Shown here: piece after piece, positions 1-5,630 of the stretch
How the letters are laid out: the number at the start of each line of letters is the position of its first letter
Numbering within the stretch: position 1 is the first letter of the stretch
Position numbers and translations under genes: made by a program
Assembly (NCBI GenBank): GCA_936943315.1
Contig: CAKZJM010000273.1
Coordinates: 1-11,480 of the forward strand
DNA from: an uncultured Methylophilus sp.
Lineage (GTDB): Bacteria; Pseudomonadota; Gammaproteobacteria; Burkholderiales; Methylophilaceae
Direction: 5' to 3'
Length of the DNA: 11,480 nucleotides
Notes under the pieces: generated by a model
Database searches by the model: none
What the model saw: the letters and a program-made list of their open reading frames with translations, nothing else
What the model was told of the DNA's origin: nothing

Positions 1-1725
1 CACAATATCGTGCGTCACCCCGATATGCCGGTCGAGGCCTTTGCTGATATGTGGCGCAATTTAAAGTCTGGCAAGCCATGGACTGGCCTGGTTAAAAATC
101 GTACCAAGCAGGGTGATTTTTATTGGGTGATGGCGAATGCGACACCGGTGATAGAAAACAACGAGGTGGTCGGGTACTTGTCTGCACGCAGAAAGCCGAC
201 GCGCCAGCAAATTGAAGAGACCGAAAAAGCCTATCAATTATTTACCACAGGCAATGCCAAAGGGTTGTCGATTGTGGATGGCAAGGTGGTTAAAGCCTCA
301 GCACTCAGCACCCTCAAAACGCTGGGCGGCAAGGTGTCGGTCAGGCAGCGTATGCTGGCCCTGGTCACGATAGCCACTGTGTTACTGGCAGTGCAATTAG
401 GCATGGCCTACAGTAACGCCGCGCAATCCACCTGGGCGACATTTGCTGCATTTGGCCTGGCGTTAACTGCGATGTTTGGTGTGGGCCGTTTGATTTCAGG
501 CTCCATTACCCAGCCGCTGGCGCAAACGCTGAGTGCCATTAAAGAAATCACAAACGGCAATTACAGCACCTATATTGACGCCCAAGGCAGCAATGAAATC
601 AGTGAAGTGTTGCTGGCGCTCAAAAAGATGCAGACATTGCTCAGTGTCAACGAAAATGCCTTGAAGGAATCTGCCATTGAAACGCGTGTACAGTCTGCGC
701 AGTTTGAGAGCCAACTGGCTGCTATTAACAGGTCTACCGCCTCCATCGAGTTTGATCTTGAGGGCATGGTCACGGCGGTGAATGATAATTATCTGGCCGT
801 GTTTGGTTTCTCGCGCCAGGAGTTGATCGGTGTGCCGCATAGCCAGCTGGTAGAGCCAGCATTTATGCAGAGCGGCGATTACCATACTTTTTGGCAACGC
901 TTGAACAAAGGCGAAACCATTTCCGGCGAGTTTTTGCGCATTGGCAAAGAAGGCCGGGAAATCTGGCTGGAGGCGACCTATAACCCCATTCTAGATGCGG
1001 ACGGCAAGCCTTATAAGGTGGTGACGTATGCCAAAGATATTACAGAGCAAAAGTTAAGAAACGCCGATTTTGAAAGCCAGATAAAAGCTATTTCAAAATC
1101 GCAGGGCATTATTGAGCTTGGTTTGGATGGCACCGTGCTTAAAGTGAACCAAACTTATCTCGATATGCTGGGTTATCAAGAGCAAGACCTGGTCGGGAAA
1201 AATGTTTCCATCGTGCTGGACCCAGCATTTGCCAAGAGTGAAGCCTATGCCACGTTATGGAACAGACTCGTGCAGGGTGGCACGGACATGGGCCAATACA
1301 AGCGGATTGCCAAAAACGGCGCAGAAGTCTGGATACAAGCCTCTTATAACCCGGTGTACGATTTGAAAGGCAAGCCTAGCAAGATTGTCAATTACACGAT
1401 GAATATCACTGAGTCCAAGCTGATTGCGGCTGAGAATGCTGGCCAGATCTCCGGCATCAATAAAGCGCAGGCCGTCATCATGTTCGACCTTGACGGCACT
1501 ATCCTGTCAGCCAATCAGATCTCGTTAGACTTATCAGGGTATGCTGAAAATGAAGTGATCGGCAAAAACCATCGCATGTTTGTTGAGTCATCGTATGCCA
1601 GCAGTCAAGAGTACAAAACGTTCTGGAACGCATTGCGCCGCGGCGAAGCACAAATGGGTGTCGTAAAGCTAAAAATGGCGCTGTTATCTGGATGCAGGCT
1701 TTTTATAACCCGATTCTGGATTTGA
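1..1725 (+). CDS. Aer-like PAS/HAMP chemoreceptor, 5' part (start outside window, frameshifted)
   Basis: This is the sensory half of an energy/redox-taxis receptor. The frame is open from base 1, so the real start lies upstream and the ATG at 10 is internal. The first residues (HNIVRHPDMP, then a PWTGLVKNR stretch) match the PAS domain of Aer-type aerotaxis receptors, which bind FAD in known members; the cofactor here is inferred. Next come a two-helix membrane hairpin (about nt 352-495), a HAMP segment (about 496-660), and three tandem PAS/PAC modules starting at 703, 1069 and 1435. Each module carries a W(L/I/M)xAxYNP PAC motif. The frame leaves the PAS alignment after the Met-Gly encoded at 1654-1659, runs through about 20 unrelated residues and stops at TGA 1723-1725. 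As read, the product has no signalling domain and could not contact CheA/CheW. The rest of the gene continues in another frame to 2855. Confidence 0.85.
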   Translation, partial: HNIVRHPDMPVEAFADMWRNLKSGKPWTGLVKNRTKQGDFYWVMANATPVIENNEVVGYLSARRKPTRQQIEETEKAYQLFTTGNAKGLSIVDGKVVKASALSTLKTLGGKVSVRQRMLALVTIATVLLAVQLGMAYSNAAQSTWATFAAFGLALTAMFGVGRLISGSITQPLAQTLSAIKEITNGNYSTYIDAQGSNEISEVLLALKKMQTLLSVNENALKESAIETRVQSAQFESQLAAINRSTASIEFDLEGMVTAVNDNYLAVFGFSRQELIGVPHSQLVEPAFMQSGDYHTFWQRLNKGETISGEFLRIGKEGREIWLEATYNPILDADGKPYKVVTYAKDITEQKLRNADFESQIKAISKSQGIIELGLDGTVLKVNQTYLDMLGYQEQDLVGKNVSIVLDPAFAKSEAYATLWNRLVQGGTDMGQYKRIAKNGAEVWIQASYNPVYDLKGKPSKIVNYTMNITESKLIAAENAGQISGINKAQAVIMFDLDGTILSANQISLDLSGYAENEVIGKNHRMFVESSYASSQEYKTFWNALRRGEAQMGVVKLKMALLSGCRLFITRFWI

Positions 1726-1793
1726 ATGGTAAACCGTTCAAAGTGGCCGAATATGCGAGTGATATCACCGCACAACACGAAACTTCGCAAGCG
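703..1793 (+). repeat. Three tandem PAS/PAC modules, 366-nt period
   Basis: There are three diverged in-gene repeats of 122 codons. They begin at 703 (FESQLAAINR), 1069 (FESQIKAISK) and 1435 (NAGQISGINK). Each has the order FDL(D/E)G or LGLDG, then GY or GF, then F(W) or (L)W, then KxG, then W(L/I/M)xAxYNP, then a D/NIT close. The third copy is 359 nt because of the 7-nt gap. Stacked modules of this kind are common in Aer-type and BdlA-like receptors of environmental proteobacteria. Confidence 0.8.
1660..1667 (+). other. Frameshift site: 7 nt missing from the third PAS module
   Basis: Equivalent landmarks in the three PAS modules can be measured. The Tyr codon of YNP lies at 979 in module 1 and 1345 in module 2, exactly 366 nt apart. 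In module 3 it lies at 1704 instead of the expected 1711. Upstream of the lesion the spacing is exact: the Met codon of Met-Gly is at 1288 in module 2 and 1654 in module 3. The missing 7 nt therefore fall between about 1660 and 1667, where the paralogous module encodes Gln-Tyr-Lys. A 7-nt loss is less typical of a homopolymer sequencing error than a 1-nt change, but assembly error cannot be excluded from the sequence alone. Confidence 0.85.
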
Positions 1794-2855
1794 CTAGCCA
1801 GCGCAGTGCAAGAAACCAATGCCATTATTGAAGGCGCCCAGGTCGGTGATTTAACCAACCGTGTCCAGCTTGACGGTAAAACAGGCGATATTGCCGCATT
1901 GTGCGGGGGCGTAAACACGCTGCTGGATAAAATGAGTGAGGTGATTTTGCAGGTGCGTGAGGCCACTGGCACCATTGATACCGCGGCCAATGAAATTTCC
2001 AACGGCAATAATGACCTTTCCAGCCGCACTGAGCAGCAAGCCTCCAGCCTTGAAGAAACCGCCGCCAGCATGGAAGAGTTGGCAGGCACAGTGAAGCAAA
2101 ATGCCGATAATGCGAAACAAGCCAGTCAGCTTGCGACAGCAGCCTCTGAGGTGGCGGTGAGAGGCGGGACTGTAGTGGGCGAGGTGGTCACCACCATGAG
2201 CGCCATCAATGAAAGCTCAAAACGCATTGAAGATATTATCTCGGTGATTGATGGTATTGCCTTTCAAACCAATATTCTGGCCCTCAATGCAGCGGTAGAA
2301 GCGGCCAGGGCGGGCGAGCAAGGCCGTGGATTTGCCGTGGTTGCAGCAGAAGTGAGGCATCTGGCACAACGGTCAGCTTCGGCCGCCAAAGAAATCAAAG
2401 AGTTGATCGATGACTCTGTGACCAAAACCGCCAGGGGTAGCCAGCAAGTGGAAGAAGCCGGTAAAACCATTGCCGAAGTCGTGGCTTCGGTGCAGCAGGT
2501 GACAGATATCATGAGCGAAATTGCCGCAGCCACCGTTGAGCAAAGCTCAGGCATTGGCCAGGTCAATCAGGCCGTGATCTCTATGGATGATGTGACACAG
2601 CAAAATGCGGCGTTGGTAGAGCAAGCGGCAGCGGCTTCAGAATCACTGGTTGAACAGGCGCAAAGCCTGGTTAGGGCAGTGAGTATTTTTAAATTAACCA
2701 AGCAGGAAAAGACTGACAGCCATGCCGTTCGTGCTAATCAGGCCATGGTGAGACATCTCCATGACCACACCCACGTACAAACGTCAGTGCGCGCTAAATC
2801 AAAGGCTGGCACTGGGCTCCGCACGGGGACTGATGATGAGTGGGCACAGTTTTAA
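1692..2855 (+). CDS. Methyl-accepting chemotaxis signalling domain, 3' part of the same receptor
   Basis: This frame resumes the third PAS module: from 1668 it reads AKNG...IWMQAFYNPILD. The homologous part therefore starts before the first ATG at 1692, which has no visible Shine-Dalgarno sequence. A HAMP-like linker follows (about 1800-1960), then a long coiled coil rich in Ala, Glu and Gln, as in methylatable chemoreceptors. The conserved hairpin tip (IDGIAFQTNILALNAAVEAA, then RAGEQGRGFAVVAAEVRHLA) lies at about 2246-2376; in known receptors this tip binds CheA and CheW. The last five residues are EWAQF, which fits the xWxxF pentapeptide (NWETF in E. coli Tar/Tsr) that tethers CheR and CheB. 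The domain is intact and ends at TAA 2853-2855. It is most likely the C-terminal half of the receptor beginning before base 1 rather than a separate gene. It may be silent unless the frameshift is an assembly error or is bypassed. Confidence 0.85.
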   Translation: MQAFYNPILDLNGKPFKVAEYASDITAQHETSQALASAVQETNAIIEGAQVGDLTNRVQLDGKTGDIAALCGGVNTLLDKMSEVILQVREATGTIDTAANEISNGNNDLSSRTEQQASSLEETAASMEELAGTVKQNADNAKQASQLATAASEVAVRGGTVVGEVVTTMSAINESSKRIEDIISVIDGIAFQTNILALNAAVEAARAGEQGRGFAVVAAEVRHLAQRSASAAKEIKELIDDSVTKTARGSQQVEEAGKTIAEVVASVQQVTDIMSEIAAATVEQSSGIGQVNQAVISMDDVTQQNAALVEQAAAASESLVEQAQSLVRAVSIFKLTKQEKTDSHAVRANQAMVRHLHDHTHVQTSVRAKSKAGTGLRTGTDDEWAQF

Positions 2856-2881
2856 AGGCTCATTCATCTGCGACAGGCAAT

Positions 2882-2911
2882 AAAAAAACCGCCGGATTCC
2901 GGCGGTTTTTT
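2882..2911. terminator. Bidirectional Rho-independent terminator between receptor and pqqA
   Basis: A perfect 7-bp GC stem, CCGCCGG (2889-2895) and CCGGCGG (2899-2905), encloses a 3-nt ATT loop. Seven A residues precede it and six T residues follow, so both strands carry a U-tract after the hairpin. It lies 27 bp after the receptor stop and about 37 bp beyond the pqqA stop on the other strand, so it can end both convergent transcripts. Confidence 0.9.
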
Positions 2912-2948
2912 ATTCAGCGAACACTTGTAAGTGTTACAAGCGCTGAAT
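2912..2948 (-). other. Long imperfect hairpin overlapping the pqqA stop codon
   Basis: ATTCAGCG (2912-2919) pairs with CGCTGAAT (2941-2948), and CTTGTAA (2924-2930) pairs with TTACAAG (2934-2940). This gives a 15-bp stem with a 4-nt bulge (2920-2923) and a 3-nt loop. In the pqqA transcript it forms immediately at the UAA stop and before the GC terminator. It has no U-tract of its own, so a role in mRNA 3'-end stabilisation or in limiting read-through is more likely than termination. The role is inferred; the pairing is seen directly. Confidence 0.6.
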
Positions 2949-3019
2949 TATTTGTTCATGACGTACATGGTTACTTCAAAGCCAAAACGCATTTCAGTAG
3001 CAGCTGGTTTAGTCCACAT
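2948..3019 (-). CDS. pqqA: PqqA, pyrroloquinoline quinone precursor peptide
   Basis: This is a complete 23-codon gene, from ATG (complement of 3017-3019) to TAA (complement of 2948-2950). The peptide begins MWTKPAATEMRFGF and continues EVTMYVMNK. It carries the family hallmarks: N-terminal MWxKP, and the ExxxY core with Glu15 and Tyr19. PqqE (radical SAM, with the PqqD chaperone) cross-links these two residues, and they become the whole PQQ skeleton after proteolysis. A strong Shine-Dalgarno AAAGGAG (complement of 3027-3033) sits 7 nt before the ATG. PQQ is the periplasmic cofactor of methanol dehydrogenases (XoxF/MxaF) and other quinoprotein dehydrogenases. No pqqB, C, D or E gene is in the window, so this is an orphan or supplementary copy working in trans with a biosynthesis cluster elsewhere. 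Orphan pqqA copies are known in methylotrophs. Identification is firm despite the short length. Confidence 0.95.
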   Translation of the reverse strand: MWTKPAATEMRFGFEVTMYVMNK

Positions 3020-3075
3020 GATTTATCTCCTTTGGGTTGTTAAGTACATCTGTGTGATGTGCTTGTATGACCGTG

Positions 3076-3081
3076 ACTATA
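3076..3081 (-). promoter_or_regulatory. Possible pqqA promoter -10 element
   Basis: On the minus strand TATAGT lies 57 bp before the pqqA ATG and matches the sigma-70 -10 consensus at five of six positions. No good -35 is found at 16-18 bp spacing. A TTGAAA nearby (complement of 3090-3095) is misplaced for it. If real, transcription would begin near 3069 with a leader of about 50 nt, and an activator would probably be needed. Confidence 0.3.
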
Positions 3082-3115
3082 CGCCGGTGTTTCAAAACCA
3101 GCCTGCGGTGATGAC

Positions 3116-3138
3116 GTAAAATCGGCTCATGATTTTAC
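3116..3138. promoter_or_regulatory. Perfect dyad upstream of pqqA, candidate operator
   Basis: GTAAAATC (3116-3123) and GATTTTAC (3131-3138) form a perfect 8-bp inverted repeat with a 7-nt spacer, GGCTCAT. Its centre is about 58 bp upstream of the start point predicted from the TATAGT element. That is a usual position for an activator site. The AT-rich symmetric form suits a dimeric regulator, but none can be named from this. Confidence 0.4.
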
Positions 3139-3250
3139 CTAGTTTGCACACAATCAATGTCTCTGTAGATTTGTTGAAAAAATACATAGCACAGGAATGG
3201 GGATAAATATATTCCATGAAGGGTGTCTGGTTTACTCCGACTGCATTTTG

Positions 3251-3270
3251 CGCAACAATGTTGCGTTTTT
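3251..3270 (+). terminator. Small terminator-like hairpin in the hydrolase leader
   Basis: CGCAAC (3251-3256) and GTTGCG (3260-3265) pair around an AAT loop, followed directly by five T residues. It lies 28 bp before the hydrolase ATG on the coding strand and has no + strand gene ahead of it that would need a terminator. It could be an attenuator in the leader or a chance hairpin; the stem is only 6 bp. Confidence 0.35.
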
Positions 3271-3298
3271 AGTGGATTCACATTTTTGATGGAGTCAT

Positions 3299-4354
3299 AT
3301 GCTGCGTAGGTTGTGCATAGTATTTTTTTTAGGCGGGTTGCCAATGTCGTGGGCCCAGTCATCCTTTCAATTCATGGGCCAGACCTTTACGCCAGGGACT
3401 GTGCGGTCCTGGATGCAACCAGTCTCAACAAGTGCCTTACCGATGACGGTGATTCATGGTAATCATGCTGGCCCGGTACTGACATTGACTGCAGGCATTC
3501 ATGGTGATGAATTTCCAGCGATTTTTGCCTTGCAGCAGCTTGCTCAGACCATACGGCCTGATAGGTTGCATGGCACATTAATACTGGTACATCTTGCCAA
3601 TCTTGAGGGCTTTCACGGGCGCAGAATTGCACTGAGTCCGGTGGATGAGAAAAACCTTAACCGTGTGTTTCCTGGCCGGGCAGAGGGCACCCTGACTGAA
3701 CAGATTGCCTACTTTATGACTCAGCATATTATTAGCCAGACTGATTATCTGCTGGATATTCATTCGGGTAGTGCCAATCAGACGTTGTTGCCGCATGTGT
3801 ATTCCCCGGTCATGCATCAGGCGCCGCTGGATGAGAAAACATTGGCATTTGCCAAATCTCTGGGCATTCCGCAGATTGTGTTGTACGACGAGCGGCCCAA
3901 TGACCCTGCACATTCAATTTCGTATCCGAATACCGCGCAAACCAGAGGCAAGCCGGGCTTGACGCTGGAAGTCGGGCAGTTGGGGCAGCGTTCTAAAGAA
4001 GATAGTGCGCTGATTGTGCAGGCATGCTTGAACGCCATGCGTCATTTGAATATGCTCGATCCGTCAGCGGTGATCGGCAGTGCGCTGGTTGCGTCGCCCG
4101 CCCAGGCTAAGTCACAGCCGGTGCTCTATCGCAAGCTGGTAGAGGTGAGCAGCCCGGTGACCGGCATTTTTTATCCGCTGGTCAAGGTAGGCGATGCCGT
4201 GGTAGCAGGGCAAGTCGTGGGGCGAGTAGACAATTACTTTGGCCATCCCCTGCAAACCTTGTATGCCCCGGTGGCTGGGACAGTGCTCATGCAAAAAGAA
4301 ACACCCCCCATCCGTGAAGGCGAATCGACCACCGACATCGGCGTCTTGCAATAA
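3299..4354 (+). CDS. Exported succinylglutamate desuccinylase/aspartoacylase-family zinc hydrolase
   Basis: This 351-residue protein belongs to the AstE/AspA branch of the M14 zinc carboxypeptidase-like fold, whose members hydrolyse N-acyl amino acids or related amides. An N-terminal stretch LRRLCIVFFLGGLPMSWA looks like a signal peptide with cleavage near residue 19, so it probably acts in the periplasm. The zinc ligands are visible: GIHGDE (His68, Glu71) and LLDIHSG (His155). The substrate-binding NLNRVFPG follows at about 119-126, and the likely catalytic Glu224 lies in LTLEVG. Residues about 283-350 (SSPVTGIFYPLVKVGDAVVAG and on) form a small beta-rich, lipoyl-like C-terminal domain typical of the family. 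The ATG at 3299 has a TGGAG (3290-3294) 4 nt before it, somewhat close. The gene is divergent from pqqA and convergent, with 10 bp between stops, to the ABC permease operon. The substrate is unknown; cytoplasmic arginine-succinyltransferase (AST) pathway function is unlikely because of the signal peptide and the absence of ast genes. Confidence 0.85.
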   Translation: MLRRLCIVFFLGGLPMSWAQSSFQFMGQTFTPGTVRSWMQPVSTSALPMTVIHGNHAGPVLTLTAGIHGDEFPAIFALQQLAQTIRPDRLHGTLILVHLANLEGFHGRRIALSPVDEKNLNRVFPGRAEGTLTEQIAYFMTQHIISQTDYLLDIHSGSANQTLLPHVYSPVMHQAPLDEKTLAFAKSLGIPQIVLYDERPNDPAHSISYPNTAQTRGKPGLTLEVGQLGQRSKEDSALIVQACLNAMRHLNMLDPSAVIGSALVASPAQAKSQPVLYRKLVEVSSPVTGIFYPLVKVGDAVVAGQVVGRVDNYFGHPLQTLYAPVAGTVLMQKETPPIREGESTTDIGVLQ

Positions 4355-4397
4355 CTGCCAGCGTTCAATCAGTGGCTGTTGATTGAAAGGTTGGCAG
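4355..4397. other. Large dyad at the convergent gene junction
   Basis: The outer arms CTGCCA (4355-4360) and TGGCAG (4392-4397) and the perfect inner arms TTCAATCA (4364-4371) and TGATTGAA (4380-4387) surround an 8-nt loop. It fills the gap between the two convergent stop codons and extends into the last codons of the permease gene, with the permease TGA inside an arm. Neither strand has a U-tract after it, so it is not a classical terminator. It could slow polymerases or protect both 3' ends. Confidence 0.5.
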
Positions 4398-5630
4398 TCG
4401 CTGGAAGTCTTCCGCAGTGAACGGTTGTTCTTCAAACAAAAAAGGGTACACAAAGTGGCGCAGTTGCGTATGAAACTGTTCAATCTGCTGCCGATGCGCA
4501 AGCAAGTGCGTCACATTACTGTGTGCAAGCTGCTCTAGTTGTCGCTGTACCCATACTCCCGGCAGGGTCCAACCGAGTTGTTGTGTGGCTTGATCGCGCT
4601 GCATTAGGGCCTGCTCGCGCGCTGCCACTTGCGGCGCTAGCCTGACATCTGCCATGTGTTGAAAGGCGAAATACCATTTCCAGTGAAAGCGGCCAATGAC
4701 GGGTGGGGTATCGCGCCATTGCGGATACAAGGCATAAAAAGGCGTGAGCGTATCGGTTTTGGGTAAATCCCATGCGCCATGTACCAGTTGCCGGTGTTGC
4801 AGGGCAATCTGGCTGCCATCTTTAACAGGCAGATGCGTGTGACACCACAGTTGCGCCAGATTAGGCAATATCACCGTCATGCAGAGCCATATGCTGGTCA
4901 GTAACATGGCGTTAAAGCTGGCATTGACTGCCCGTGTATGCAGACTGATGGCTGCACACACCATCGTCCAGAACAGGGTGTAAAGCAGCGTGATAACGAG
5001 CACCAGCAGTAGCGGGCCAGTCGACAGCGCATGCAGGGTCGCGAAGGCAATCACTGGCAGGGTCAGTGTCGTCACAATCAACAGCCAGCGCACCAGCACC
5101 CGTTTAAGCCAAAAGTGTGCCGGCTTGGCGACCAGGCTATTTAAAAATAATAGGCGCTGGGCTTGCTGTTCACTGGCCCTGAGGTCATGCATCAAAGCGA
5201 TGCATAGCAGCGGCGAAAAAAACACCAGCCAAAACGCATAATCAAAGCTTCCCAGCATCACGTATTCCGGATGATGCGACTCGCCGTCATACAGCTGCCC
5301 CTGCAAACCCAGCAGACGGATCCTTTGCACATAGGGCGTGACCAGGCGATTGCCCAGCGCAATAAAACTCCACTCTGTGGGGGCATGGTAGACATTATGA
5401 AACAGGTAATAACCTATCTCGCCCGCATCCAGTGTGCCATCGTGTTGATGGCTGTGTAGATAGTCTTGTTTGCGCAGGCTTTCCTCCTGCTGTGCGTGCA
5501 GGATTTGTGTGCGGATATGGCTGATATTTTGCCAGCCATTTTGCAGGCTGAGGCTGGTAAGTATCAGGCTGAGTAGCACCAGCAGCACCATGCTGCGTTG
5601 TTTGAGGAGAAGAATCAGTTCGTGTTTCAT
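4365..5630 (-). CDS. ABC-2-type permease, DUF3526-like (second of a pair)
   Basis: This is an integral membrane subunit of 421 residues encoded last in the operon. I chose the ATG at 5630 (MKHELILLLKQRS) over an in-frame ATG at 5663 because it gives an ATGA overlap with the preceding permease, like the other junctions. Hydrophobic segments lie at about 13-31, 128-148, 178-199, 205-230 and 239-258. A long hydrophilic region separates the first two, and a soluble tail runs from about 260 to the end. The layout follows DUF3526-type ABC-2 permeases: the ILPNLAQ after the fifth segment parallels the FPRGLANLAQ of its partner. Unlike the partner it has no sixth membrane segment at the C terminus and ends in a hydrophilic FTAEDFQRLPTFQ tail. 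It presumably pairs with the upstream permease as a heterodimer powered by the ATPase. The substrate is unknown. Confidence 0.8.
   Translation of the reverse strand: MKHELILLLKQRSMVLLVLLSLILTSLSLQNGWQNISHIRTQILHAQQEESLRKQDYLHSHQHDGTLDAGEIGYYLFHNVYHAPTEWSFIALGNRLVTPYVQRIRLLGLQGQLYDGESHHPEYVMLGSFDYAFWLVFFSPLLCIALMHDLRASEQQAQRLLFLNSLVAKPAHFWLKRVLVRWLLIVTTLTLPVIAFATLHALSTGPLLLVLVITLLYTLFWTMVCAAISLHTRAVNASFNAMLLTSIWLCMTVILPNLAQLWCHTHLPVKDGSQIALQHRQLVHGAWDLPKTDTLTPFYALYPQWRDTPPVIGRFHWKWYFAFQHMADVRLAPQVAAREQALMQRDQATQQLGWTLPGVWVQRQLEQLAHSNVTHLLAHRQQIEQFHTQLRHFVYPFLFEEQPFTAEDFQRLPTFQSTATD

Larger units (their letters stand above)
3020..3298. other. Divergent intergenic region between pqqA and the hydrolase gene
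   Basis: This 279-bp region holds the pqqA ribosome binding site, the possible pqqA -10 and the 8-7-8 dyad on the left half. The right half is AT-rich and carries a TTGCAC (from about 3144) with a TAGATT 16 nt later as a weak + strand promoter candidate, plus the small hairpin at 3251-3270. No convincing protein or RNA gene lies here; the short frames crossing it have no ribosome binding site and no recognisable product. Confidence 0.6.

Noticed and set aside
496..897. Long antisense frames within the receptor and other large genes
   Set aside because: They are compositional shadows of well-supported coding sequence and have no family features.
703..1793. 366-nt periodic repeats considered as a mobile or CRISPR-like array
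   Set aside because: They are in-frame, diverged PAS/PAC protein modules within one gene.
2840..3119. Two short + strand open frames in the pqqA region
   Set aside because: They run through the terminator and antisense to pqqA, have no ribosome binding site and no recognisable product.
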